From Tenebrio molitor (taxonomy: Eukaryota > Arthropoda > Insecta > Coleoptera > Tenebrionidae): a DNA stretch of 64,000 bases. Made by a program: the position numbers and the translations under genes. Position 1 is the stretch's first letter; each line of letters begins with the position of its first letter. Under the pieces are notes generated by a model. That model had not been told where the DNA came from. It did not search any database and saw only the letters and a list, made by a program, of their open reading frames with translations. Where the stretch lies: positions 5,270,001 to 5,334,000 of the forward strand of contig NC_091055.1 of NCBI RefSeq assembly GCF_963966145.1, read 5' to 3'. This document shows positions 25,801 to 36,694 of the stretch, piece by piece.

Positions 25801-26709
25801 AGAGAAAACTTGCGAGTGAACGCGTGGATCAGAGGTGACAAGAACAACGGTTTGTTCGTGCAACCTCGTCTCTTCATGCCGTACTACGACGAGGTGAAAG
25901 TTTTAGTCGAGGACCAGTTGGTCCAAGAAGTGGAGATGATGCGGATGAGGCGAGCCCGGTACATGCCGGACATCCCCGACACTCTGTACATGGTGGAGGA
26001 CAAACCGCGCGTCCACGGAACTGCAGGGGTCGACGTGCTGGCTTCGGTTCTGCCCGTGCCAGATCCGGCCGTAATGAACGCCATGTTGAAACGGGAACAA
26101 AAACTGCGTCAATCGCCGAGCTGTCAACGTGCCCTTAACATGCCTTTATCCTCGCGTCACGAAATCAACCGCCAGATAAGGTTGAGAGTGGTAAGGGAGT
26201 TCAACCTGCCCGATCCGGTGGCGGACATGCTCGAGAACTGCTACTGCGTCCCGGATCAGAGCGACAACGACATGGTGAACATGAACGAGAACCTTCAGAT
26301 TTCGCCAAACAAGGGCCTAGCCCGAGGGTGTTACGGCCGCAACATGACCTTCCCCAGACCTGGAGCGTACTCGCAGCGTCACGAATTACCAGCCATCATT
26401 CCCGAGGGCGAATTTCGATTTTCGACGGAACCGGAGAGCAGTTCGTGCAGCGACGGTCATCTGTCGGACATAATGCCGGATGTCGCGATGGCGACGGCAA
26501 CGCTGGGCCAGATGCAGCTGCAGGAACAGCAGGAGATGGAATTGGATTTGGGTGACGGGACTACACACATTCATGGTACGATCAGCGCACAAGGATTGCC
26601 CGGATCGTTGCACCATCCACTTTCTTATCGTCGTTATCAACCTTCTACTTATCCTCATCTGAGATCTGATTCGCAATCTTACCACACTCCTATGCCGCGA
26701 TTTTTATAG
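22832..26709 (+). CDS. BTBD7: BTBD7 homologue (double BTB/POZ and BACK domain protein)
   Basis: Exons 22832-22947, 23074-23889, 25002-25299, 25350-25533 and 25589-26709 join to 844 residues. The start at 22832 is chosen although in-frame upstream ATGs exist at 22736 and 22808, because the resulting MGVNAST terminus is an N-myristoylation signal and matches the MGANAS start of vertebrate BTBD7. There follow a basic block (KKKVTGFATLKKKFIRRRR near 45), BTB1 (about 120-225; DADLVYRG, FPIHRALLSARCPYF), BTB2 (about 230-370; LPCHKAILSARSPFFRNLL), a BACK-like region (about 375-500; YQIGRFLELDILSQGCEDLI, WVHRQALHFL) and a conserved block with REPNIVSHTAHSV and LPLVRMDHVLP. The tail is Gln/Met-rich. 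Vertebrate BTBD7 (about 1130 aa) controls epithelial branching and adhesion. The insect protein has a shorter tail. Confidence 0.95.
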
Positions 26710-27943
26710 TTTTAATTGTATCTCTTGGTTTTCGCTTTCGTGTCTTGTACATAAAACAATGGAGAAGCATTCTTATCGGGAATAATATACATCTGTGATT
26801 TTCTGTGACGAGACATCTCTAGTTTTAAAAATATTTATTAGAATTCATTTCTTTCTCTTTTTTTCGAGACTGATTCGAGTTTTGTTTTCGACTGCAGATG
26901 ATTAATGCCCGAATAATACCTAACGGTTGATTGTTTCATTGATCAACTTATTCCGTTAATTCTGTATTCATGTACCTGTGCGTGTCTTGTCTTAGATGTT
27001 GCTGTGTTGCTGTTACATGTAAATATATTTAGAGTCCAAGTGACAACTCTTAAACGGTGCGATTTATCCACTACTAAGTGCAATGTGTACTTAAACACTC
27101 TCATAACGACTATCATTAACTGTTTCAACAACGAACATTTCATTCTACAGTTTGCTTTGTTATTGTTACATTGCTGTCACCGACAACGGTTCAGTTTTTA
27201 CTTTCTACGCAACGCCACGATTATACTCTTCAACATATAGATTATATTCCAGTACATTAACAGAACTGAATTCTGAGTTATGGTCCAGTTATTTACTGCA
27301 TATCATATTCTTAGAGAGAGCTGGAACAGATCTGAGCATTTTTCCATCCGTGCAACCTCTGCAAGGGAGGGCGACTCCATCGTTCGTTAAAAAGGAAAAC
27401 CCTCCTTTCACTGTTGACTAGGCAACGTTGTTGAATAGTTCAAAACCAGTTCAGTTTCAGACTCCCTCTTTTAATTTAGTTCATAAATTGTCTGTGATTA
27501 ATGTTTCTTTGAAGTTGCTATATAACATTTCTTGATTGGTTGATGTTGCAGATCACCATTTTGTGATATGTATTGTAATCTACGTTGATGTAATCACATT
27601 ATTGTTATACATACATGTTAGCTTAGAACTGTATGGTTTATAGGCTTCTATGGGTAATTATTATTTAATAGAATCCTAAATGTACTCAATCGGATAATTC
27701 ATGCGATTCAGGGTATCCACATAAACATAAAAATGTTTATTTGTGATATGTACTTTGTATTTATTACTTCATTATGTTGCTACGTTTTTAAAATACTTTT
27801 TGCAAACTGCAGTATGTTATATTTCAATATAAATATTAACATAAATACGAAAGACATTATAGCTTATTACATAATTTATTTCAAAATGTAAATATATTAA
27901 ATACAAAAATGATAATGAAGTAGTTGTTTGGGTAAAACACAAA
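26710..27943. other. 3' flanks of the convergent BTBD7 and zinc-finger genes
   Basis: AT-rich DNA between the BTBD7 stop and the stop of the minus-strand gene. The first part is presumably the BTBD7 3' UTR. Short open frames on both strands near 27000-27420 show no recognisable protein features. Confidence 0.5.
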
Positions 27944-29561
27944 TCACAGTAGTCGCATCCAACTTTCGTCAGTTTGAGTAGTTTTGTCAACATACCGTGG
28001 TTTAGGAGGACAAATCTGATACAAGCGTTGATATTGAGGACTCAATGGACGTATCGGACGTCTACACTTGATGTCGCTCAATTTCATTCTTTTAAAAGAC
28101 GGCTCGGTCGCAGTATCGTTGTCCGGTTGACATCTTTTAAGACTGGCGCTCGCTAAAAGTGAGGTATAAAGCACCTAAACGAAAAATTATGCTACTTACA
28201 AAAACTATTTTGAGCAGAAATAGATATGTTGTTCATTACTGACCTCACCATACTTGTCATTGAAGACCAAAGATTTGTCGATGTGTTAACAGGTGCGTCG
28301 TCAGTGTGATTTAAATTCGAAGCATGATGAATGTTCGTAGAATTATTGAGAATATTTACTTGTAAAGAAACATTAAAATTGGTTTTGTTATCAGTGGCTT
28401 CTGCTGGATCTATTGATAACAAGGCAATAGCTGCTGCCTTGGAAGCATTGAGATCCAGTTTGGTTAACGCACTTTCCCAGAGTGCTCCATCCGAGTCACG
28501 TTTGTTCTCACAAGTTGGAAATATGTTACTCATGTTTTCTTTTTCCTCATCATCGATGTTGGAAGTGTTCGGTGCTGTTTTAAATATTTCCTCGTCCGCG
28601 CTAACGTAAAACTCATCTAAAAATCATACTGCCAAAGCAACCAAACAAAAGTTCAATAATTAGGTACCTGTCAATTCGGAAGCCTCTTTTTCTGCATCAC
28701 TTTCTGCAAAATAAAATATCATTGTATCGTGTCAGTCGGGAAAATTATTTGTAAAAGTCGTGTACCTTCAGTTAGGGGTAGATACTTGGGGTTTTTACTG
28801 GGTTCGGGAATTGAAGGTGACAAGGAAAAAGTCACTCTTCTTTCGCTCTTCTTAGAGTCGCTCAAATTAGCTGACCCTGTCAATTTAAGGCTAGATTTTT
28901 GGATGCACTTGATCTCACTCTGGTTAATGGGAGTAATTTTGTCATGTTTGCTCATCTCTTCCTTGTGCACTAGAGGTGTACTGGTCGCTCCAATGGTCAT
29001 AGCAGCTCCATTTTGTTGGGTACCAGGGATAATACTTTTGTAAAATGGTGTCACCTCCGGTGAGGGCTCCTCTTTTTCCATTAGAGGGGTTACCGGAGTC
29101 TTCGGTGTGCCAACTTGCATTTTGAAGTGTTCCTGTTTTATCGAGCATTTATTGTGTGGAACTAGTTCGTCCAAAGAATTAAAAATTTGTTTGCAAAAAA
29201 CACAATGTAGGGGCCAGTGTCTACTTTTAATGTGACTTAACATCTCCACTGAGACATTTTTGATGGTGGTCCTTCCATAAATGCAAATTTCACAATCTGG
29301 GTTTACATTGTGGGCATTTTGTTCGTGTAAAGCGCGACAGTTCTTACAACAAAACACTTTCGAGCACAGACGACAGCAGTTCTGAAATTTAATTATTACC
29401 GATTCTTACAAGAATCCTATTAGAAATTATTTTACAAAAACAACTTCACCAAGGCTCCCGTTTGATACTTGAGATTGGTTAAAACTGACTCATAAAACTG
29501 TTAATATTTCTTTCGTAGATTATAAGTACGATTACACTCTTACCTCTTGAAAATCTTCCAT
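27944..29561 (-). CDS. N-terminal Cys/His zinc-finger nuclear-type protein, possibly fs(1)Ya-like
   Basis: Five minus-strand exons, 29544-29561, 28766-29381, 28668-28703, 28200-28616 and 27944-28152, close in frame to 431 residues. The first exon encodes only MEDFQE. The N-terminus is a Cys/His-rich module: NCCRLCSKVFCCKNCRALHEQ..H, then PDCEICIYG, then HIKSRHWPLHCVFCKQIF..H. The rest is low-complexity, rich in Ser/Thr-Pro sites (TPKTPVTP, RRVTFSLSPSIPEPS), with a basic stretch FKRMKLSDIKCRR near the end. Paired N-terminal Cys/His fingers with many potential Cdk sites recall the insect mitosis-initiation/nuclear-lamina protein fs(1)Ya, but this is architecture only. The last intron is 47 bp, and the retained alternative adds a premature stop. 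An E2F-like site lies just upstream. Confidence 0.8.
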
Positions 29562-29892
29562 TTTTTGAACTGCCGCCACAAAAACCCGCCAAAATTTATT
29601 CAAAAAAAAATTGCAAGGTTTTGGAAAGTTTTACGTGAACTTGAGCCACCGTCAGCTCCTTTCAAAAGGGGCCATAAATAATCAAGTAAAATTTAACTGA
29701 CTCCGTGCATGTACAATTAAACAAAACAGAATTAAAAAGTCAGTTTTTCATTCTCAACTATCTGGCTGCCATGTTTGTTTTTATAAACAGCCGGTAAATT
29801 GCTGTTTTTGTTAGTTTTCTTAATAGAATAATTATCAGACGTGCGATATGTATTGAAATAAGTGATTTTGTGTTTATTAAAAAAAGCAAGAA
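29562..29892. promoter_or_regulatory. Bidirectional promoter region
   Basis: The 331 bp separate the start codons of two divergent genes. On the minus strand TTTTGGCGGG (29585-29594 reversed) is a good E2F-type site, 24 bp above the zinc-finger gene ATG. No TATA box or poly(A) signal was seen, consistent with a shared promoter. Confidence 0.6.
29585..29594 (-). promoter_or_regulatory. Candidate E2F/DP site
   Basis: TTTTGGCGGG on the minus strand matches the TTTSGCGS-type E2F consensus. It sits close to the minus-strand gene start, in the shared promoter. Confidence 0.4.
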
Positions 29893-32558
29893 ATGAGCGG
29901 GGCTGTTTATGGAGGAGGTGACCTTTTCGAGTCGATAATCAGATCGCTTGATTAACATAACCTCACTTTTAGATGAAGTTGGGGCTCTTGTCTTCGACAT
30001 TGGCCATAATTCGACGAGAGCTGGCTTCGGCGGTGAAGATAGTCCTAAATTGGACATACCTTCGACAATTGGAGTCTGGTTAGATTCGCATGATGATGTA
30101 ACACAAAAGCGTTACAACATTGGAATAACATCAATTAATGTTCGGAGATCTGGTATTTTTATTTTATCCTTTTTGTATACATGTAGGCGTCACAAATTAC
30201 ACAACACGATTGTTAGGTCACATTAAGATATATTTAACATAAAAGGAGAACATTTTTATTGTGTCATTTTTTACAAGGGGATTATATAAATTTCAAAGTT
30301 TTTATTTTTACACAACTATTTTAAATATCTATTGGCGTTTATCATATGCTAAAGCGGAAAGTAGGCGGTAAAATGGTTAATACCCCACAAATATTGAAAG
30401 ACTATCTTTATAGAATATTAATAAACAAAATACAATGGGACTCCACAGTCACTTGTAATGAAAACTTGCATATAGAGGAAGAATAAAATACATTAAAATG
30501 CTCAGTTATGACGTATTTCGCTCATAATGAATTAAAAATCGTAATTTTGGTCTATTATAAGCAGATGTGTTCTGTGCATCCCCTAAATTCCTATTATTCA
30601 ATTGCAGTTTTGTTGAATGTGGATCTTTGCAGTGTGTTGTATAAATATTGTAATAATGTCTAGAAGTCAAAAACGTGGGTTTACAGTGCATCAAAAATTT
30701 GTGAAATGAAAATTACAAAACTTAAAAAACAATCTGTCCATGTTTTTTGTTTCACATAGTTTTAAAATTGGAATATCTGGCTAATTTCTCATGTATTTAA
30801 TTCATATTGTCATAAGCTGAACACTTCACTAATGCTATATTTGCAATAATTTTCTTTGTTCTCTTGAACTCCATTATAAGCGGATTCCACTGTATTGTAT
30901 AATTAGCACAAATTTTAGTGATTATGTTGCGTTAAAAGTAACGTTAATCTTGACTTTTGCAAGATCCTTTTTTTTTTCGTTTTTTTTGTGCCACGCCGTA
31001 GCTTTGAAAATAGCCTAAACTGAAGAATATTACATCATCATAACTGTCTGAGCAATAGGGAAATGACATTATGTCATACAGCTTCACATAATGTTACAAA
31101 CTAAAACTACACAGTTTTCCTGTTTTTATTACAATTAAATGTATATGGGTATTTGTCTGATTTAGAAGTAAATTAACAAAACATCTTTTTTGTTATTTTG
31201 CAGAAATGGAACTGACAACATTTTTGAAAGATGGAATGGTGGAAAATTGGGAAATCTTCGAAAATTTTTTGGATTACATTTACAGTAATGCTTTGAGGGC
31301 GATTCCAAATGATCATCCTTTGCTTATCACAGAGCCTCCATGGGTAACCCCCTCTAAAAGGGAGCAATTAACTGAGTTAATGTTTGAGAAGTACAATGTT
31401 CCTGCTCTTTATTTAGCTAAGAACGCATCCCTCGCTGCCTTCGCCAATGGGCGTCCGACTTGCCTTGTTGTTGATAGCGGAGCCACTCACACCTCCGCAG
31501 TTCCTGTACATGACGGGTACCCATTCCACCACTAATTATTCCATTGCTTGTCCATTTTGTGATTATGTTGCTGCTTGTACCGTTTTTGTTCGCTTTTTGT
31601 GCTTGTAGTTGCCTTTGTCTGTGATTTTATTGTTAATAATCGAACGTAAACCCCTCACAGTTTTGTGCTGACACAAGCTGTGGTTAAGTCTCCAGCAGGG
31701 GGAGATTATTTGAGCACACAATGTCGCAATTATTTAAACGAAAAAGGAATTGAAATTGTCCCTCCTTGCATGGTAGCATCTAAGGAAGTTACCAAAGCTG
31801 AAGAGGCGGCCAATTTCAAACGCAGAGTTATTCAAGCTAAGCTCACCGACTCTTGGCACAACTATATGATCAAAGTGAGTCTGCACACTTTCTACCGCAA
31901 CCCCCGACGATGTACGAAACGATTAAAATTCCAGCAAGTGATGCAAGACTTCCAAGCTTCAGTTTTGCAAGTTTCTGATAATTTATACGACGAAGAAGTC
32001 GTCAAGACCATGCCGGCGATTCACTACGAGTTTCCCAACGGCTTCCACAAGGATTTCGGAGTGGAGCGTTTTAAAATCCCAGAGCCTATGTTCAATCCCG
32101 TCGCAGGAGCTAAATCCGGTATTCAACCTACGCTAGGTGTGGGCCCCCTGGTCACCACCAGTGTTGGAATGTGCGATATCGACATCAGACCTGTAAGTGT
32201 CCCCAATACACGTCTCGCGCATGCGCATGTTTTTAATGTCGTAGGCTATGTACGGAAGTGTTGTGGTGACAGGGGGAAACTCCAATCTTCAAGGTTTTAC
32301 AGAACGTCTGAATCGCGATCTAGCAGCTAAGACACCACCGGTAATGTTAGTTTTTAATTTGTACGTATTACTGAATGAGATTTTTTTCAGAGCATGCGTT
32401 TGAAAATAATCAGTGCCCCGGGCGCCACCGAGAGGAAGTTCGGAGCTTGGTCTGGGGGTTCGATTTTGACGTCGTTGGGCTCATTCCAGCAACTGTGGGT
32501 GTCGAAACAGGAGTACGATGATGGCGGGAAAGCCGTCGTTCAATCAAAATGTTTGTAA
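29893..32558 (+). CDS. Bap55: Brahma-associated protein 55 (actin-related, ACTL6A/BAF53)
   Basis: Exons 29893-29917, 29973-30152, 31204-31516, 31661-31874, 31935-32192, 32245-32340 and 32391-32558 join to 417 residues (human ACTL6A has 429). The start MSGAVYGGDEVGALVFDIG is nearly that of the human protein. Other conserved blocks are RAGFGGED, KREQLTELMFEKYNVPA, VVDSGATHTSAVPVHDGF, QDFQASVLQVSD, HYEFPNGF, TTSVGMCDIDIRP, GSVVVTGGN, RLNRDLAAKTPPSMRLK and the ending VVQSKCL. This actin-fold protein is a core subunit of BAP/PBAP (SWI/SNF) and related chromatin remodelling complexes in the nucleus. The segment coded by exon 2 ends (SINVRRSG) before a 1 kb intron that holds a pogo-like fragment at its distal part. 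The gene is divergent from the zinc-finger gene and convergent with CLN3. Confidence 0.97.
30866..30892. mobile_element. Pogo/Tigger-type end fragment in a Bap55 intron
   Basis: Reversed, it reads CAGTGGAATCCGCTTATAAT and is followed by TA outside the CAGT end. It resembles the end at 13633 in the opposite orientation. A partner end was not found. Confidence 0.35.
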
Positions 32559-32961
32559 TTGCCTAAAAGTAATTTTTACGTTCTACTTCAGTATTATTTT
32601 GAATTCGTTTTTGGTGTGATATAAATTTTACAGTATTTAAGGCCTTAGTTGAGCGTTATTTAGAACGCTATGTTTTTCTCAGGCGAGTTAAAGAAACGAT
32701 TTACGAAAAGAAAATTTTTAAATTATTTTTTCAAACATTTGTGATATATTTGTTGAAATATTTGTGGCAATATTTTTGTACTGTCATGTTCCTATTAGTG
32801 TTCATTTGGTTAAGTTTTTTATAAGTCTGAGTGATTAGTCACACGAATCTATAATACTCCATTTAAATTGTTTGTGATTTTTTCTCGATGTGCCAATAAA
32901 ATTTGCCAAATCAGATGCGCATGTTTTATTTATAATTATAAATATAAAAATACGAAATAAA
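32559..32961. terminator. Interlocked 3' ends of Bap55 and CLN3
   Basis: The 403 bp separate two convergent stop codons. AATAAA on the plus strand at 32895-32900 (Bap55) and AATAAA on the minus strand at 32925-32930 (CLN3) face each other 24 bp apart. Cleavage about 15-20 bases past each signal would make the two transcripts meet or overlap. Confidence 0.6.
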
Positions 32962-35380
32962 TTAACGTTGTGGCATCGGGAGAGAGCATATGGCGTTGTG
33001 TGCGTAGATCGCCACGATCCCCGCCAATGTAATACCAATAGTGTCCGCAAAGCTTGTAATCGCCATGGAAAACTGTTTCTTTTCTTCTCTCACCTACAAG
33101 TTAAATCAGTTAGTAAAAGATGTCGCCACGTACGTTACTATTTCGAAATTACTTCGGTAGAGATTCTGTAAAAAGTATTAACATAGGCGGCCCCACCTAA
33201 CAAACCCTCCCATAGTGTTAAAACCACCATTATCCAAAAGTATGGAACGTAGTAATAAATCACTTCGGTGGTGAAAATTACCACGTTAACAGCCTGAAGA
33301 CACCAAATTTAATATAGAATTACCACAGACACGGAATAATTCTCACCTGTAATACTGACATCAACCAAATGTGTTTAATGTGGAAGAAGTTCACTGAAGA
33401 TCTAGACAGGAACACACCAACTTGATAAACCACCTGAAGCCACCTGTATTGATCGCTTGGTTTGAGGAATGTATTGTCAAAATTGATTAACTCGAACTAA
33501 TAGAGACAGAAAAGGCGTAATTTCGTACGAATCTCGTGGAAAAAACTTACTGTTCCCTGGTTTATGTAATACTCAAGGAAATAAACCAAACCGAATGGAA
33601 TCATGTACTTGAATAAGGAAGGCACTTGTCTGAATTTTTTCACTAAGGCTTTTTTCGGATTTTTTATTTCTTCACTGTTCACATGATTTTGTACATTAAG
33701 GTCATCATCGTCTCGTACTTCAGGTGTTGGTAGTATTATGAAAAATCTGAAAAAAAAGTTTCGCGGCTTAATCTAATTGTGTTGTACCTAATTAGAATTA
33801 AGTATACAAAACAAATAAATATTCACGTCATAAATTTTCAAATGAGTTTTCATAAAAAACAAATTTGAAGAGAAAATTACAATAATTTGTGGGTCCAAGA
33901 ACAAATCTTTATGTGTGTTCGATGTTATCTGATATTAGGAATCTCTTATTAAATAAAAAGTATTGAATATTTATTATCAGTTAATTATGATTTGCTAAAA
34001 ATGGGTTATTAGGAAATAATCACAATTAAATTTACAAAATGGGGAAACGCAAGTTCTATTATTAAATTTCTTGGAGCTGAGTCTGTTTTTAGTTCATTTG
34101 TGTGTTAATCGCGACACTTAAAAAACCAACCGCAGTCACTGCCATTCAAAATTGACGAAGGTTGTAATTCCCCGTTTCATATTTCAACAAGATACGTTTA
34201 TCTTAATTGCGAAAAGAAAAACCTCGTTGGTTTGAACGAAAAATATTTACTCTCTTCATTACCATAACGTAAATTTGTATTTTAAAAATTATTTCAATAT
34301 CTAATGTAACATCTCAATACTATCATAGTTCACGGTATCAGTAAACATTATATACAGTGCTAATCAATCGATGAATAAACTCACACAAACGTAAACAATT
34401 AATAAATGATTATTTGTGCTGTGAATATTTCGATTACAATTTCACGTAATTTTCGAGTTAGATTTAGGATCAAAGGCTCAAAAAAACTTACGTCACAGCC
34501 ATCAATCCGGGGACCAAGAGCATCACCAGCAGTGTTGTTTTCAATCCCAACTGCTGTAAAATAGAGTAAGAAAGGGCTCCAATAACCCCGGCGCCTCCAG
34601 TTCCTGAACTCCATGTCGAAACGACATTTCTATAAAAACCGTTTTACCACAAAAAAAAAATTGTTAAGCAATAACTTGCCTGTCAAAAAAGGAACTATAT
34701 TGTAAGTAAGTAACTTCCCCCAGGCCTGAGCAGAAGGAAGTCGCTATTACCCCTAACAAAGACATGGTCATGCTTTGACTAAAGGCCACTAAAATAAATC
34801 CTACTGAAGAAAAAAGTACACAAAGAGCTACCCTCAAACTGAAATTAATTCAAGAAATTAATTTAAAAAATTAAATTTGTGAACACATACTTTACAAAGA
34901 ATGGAAAAAAGGGCGCAAATAATTTGATTAGTAAACTTGGAATTATGTCGGCTAATAATATGGCTCCTGTAGACATATATGTACAATTTCGTTCTTTGCT
35001 TTTCGAGCCCTATAAAAAATCGTTAATTTTTTTAATTTTAAAAAACGTAATGAAAAATCTATTGATCTGGAATCACATATATCCGATAGATGTTTCGTTT
35101 GTAGCATTGTCATGGTGACATCTGCCTGAAAACATCTACCTACAACTAATACGCATTTTCAAAATTTTTGTAAAACACCGTAAGTAAAAAAAATAACAAC
35201 AATTATTACTTCACTTTCTCCTATGATATCTCCGGCGGCTGTTAACATCACTACGTATCCATAATTGTTGCAAAGTCCTAAAATCCAGTACGCTACGAGA
35301 GCCCTCCAGGGCTTTTTTCTCGTTGAAATCTCCTTCTGTGCGGAGGGCAAAATGACGGCACTACTCTGATATTCAGACAT
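32962..35380 (-). CDS. CLN3: Battenin (CLN3), lysosomal membrane protein
   Basis: Eight minus-strand exons, 35210-35380, 34891-35009, 34680-34838, 34492-34629, 33551-33746, 33347-33496, 33153-33293 and 32962-33093, give 401 residues (human 438). Family signatures are clear: WRALVAYWILGLCNNYGYVVMLTAA near 25, ILLADIIPSLLIKLFAP, SGLGEVTYLQYSSFF, WSSGTGGAGVIGALSY, VYFLEYYINQG, QYRWLQVVYQVGVFLSRSS, WEGLLGGAAYVNTF and REEKKQFSMAITSFADTIGI. CLN3 is a multi-spanning late endosome/lysosome protein needed for clearance of glycerophosphodiesters. The intron between exons 3 and 4 starts with GC, not GT (donor CAG-GCAAGT at 34679). The start codon at 35380 is the first Met; an acceptor-like TTTTGCAG lies upstream at about 35420, so a noncoding first exon is possible. 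Confidence 0.95.
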
Positions 35381-36575
35381 ATCGTAGTTCTTTTTTGACT
35401 TTTTGAACAGTATTCCTGCAAAAGCCGGGGTGGGAAGTTAAAATCGCCAGCACTTAGATTTATTTTAAACAAACTGACCAAATCGCGATTGATTTATTGG
35501 TGCATATAACTGGCGCATTCTACAGTCAGCACTGCTTATAATATATTAATTTGCATAGAGCTACCACTAGCTCGAACAAGCAAATCGCATTTGCATCGTT
35601 ATCTATTCATATCGACGACGAAATTTTGCATGTGCGTTAATACAAGCGCCGAAATCGCTTTGACATTGACAGTGTGATGTCTTATAAATTTATAAGAAGG
35701 GTTACTTAAATATAATTGTCAAAACGATTATACCTAAACGTTTAATGAATATTTATCAACCTTAACAACATTTGATTAACCCGATCCGTTTAGAAACTAA
35801 CTCATTTGTATTATCATCACTGATTAAATTATTGTTCTTCAAATGTATCACGCAATCATTTTGTTGTCACCACATTACAGAGGTAATACCAATTGAAGTA
35901 CATTCGTAAACTATTCACGACGTCGTCAAAATTCGATCGCACAAGACCTAAATCTCTTCATTTTTAGAATCATAGATCCCTCCAGTAGTAACGTCAAAAA
36001 TATACTTCAAACGACTGTCTTAACAATAACATTTAACAGAATATAGATTATTTCTTACCCAGCTGTGTTAAATTCATTTTGTGTCACTCTATTTGGACAT
36101 GATTAAAAATAGCTTTCAATATTCGCAATATTGAAAAATGGAGTGATCACAGTTTTATAAATAGTACCTAAGCTTCACCTTACTGCAAAATATTTAGCAC
36201 AAAAATACCCATTAGAATTTACTGGAATAATTAATGTCAGTTGTAAAAACAGATCGTTTAAATGTCGTAAATCTTTAGGAACAAATGTACAGATGCTATA
36301 AAAAAACAAATAACGAGAGTAATTTCAATTTTTAATTTACGATAAATATTTCCAGTTTGATTGCACTGTACATCAATAATAAGAATAAGAAAAATCCGCG
36401 CAAGACTAGAATGATTGTCAAGACAAGACTTGAGGGATAAGTTATGTCACAATTTCTTTTTCCTTTTGTTGCAGTCGTGCATTATCTCTGCTATTGTCAT
36501 AATTGTTACTTCCGAAACTAGTTCATTCAGTCGAGAACATCACACAGAACACAGATCTTACTATTATAATAATGT

Positions 36576-36694
36576 ATGAATGTGGAAGATTTTGGGCCGG
36601 TGACCCGGAGCTTACGGCGTACGATTCTGATCATTTTTCTTGCGATTTGGATTCCTGAAATAAAACCTCAACAAACTGAGTCTCTGGATTCAAT
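36576..36694 (+). CDS. Possible first coding exon of a small secreted protein
   Basis: An initiator-like TTCAGTC is at 36526-36532. 47 bases after its A an ATG opens 39 codons with a signal-peptide pattern: MNVEDFGPVTRSLRR, then the hydrophobic run TILIIFLAIWI, then PEIKPQQTESLDS. The frame runs into a good donor, GTAAGA, at 36695 (phase 2). A second overlapping ATG at 36572 gives a 28-codon frame instead. The only phase-compatible downstream exon I noticed is 45890-46010. No homology recognised. Confidence 0.25.

Noticed and set aside
35100..35150. Possible extra CLN3 exon between exons 1 and 2
   Set aside because: None of its possible splice combinations keeps the frame, while direct joining of 35210 to 35009 does.
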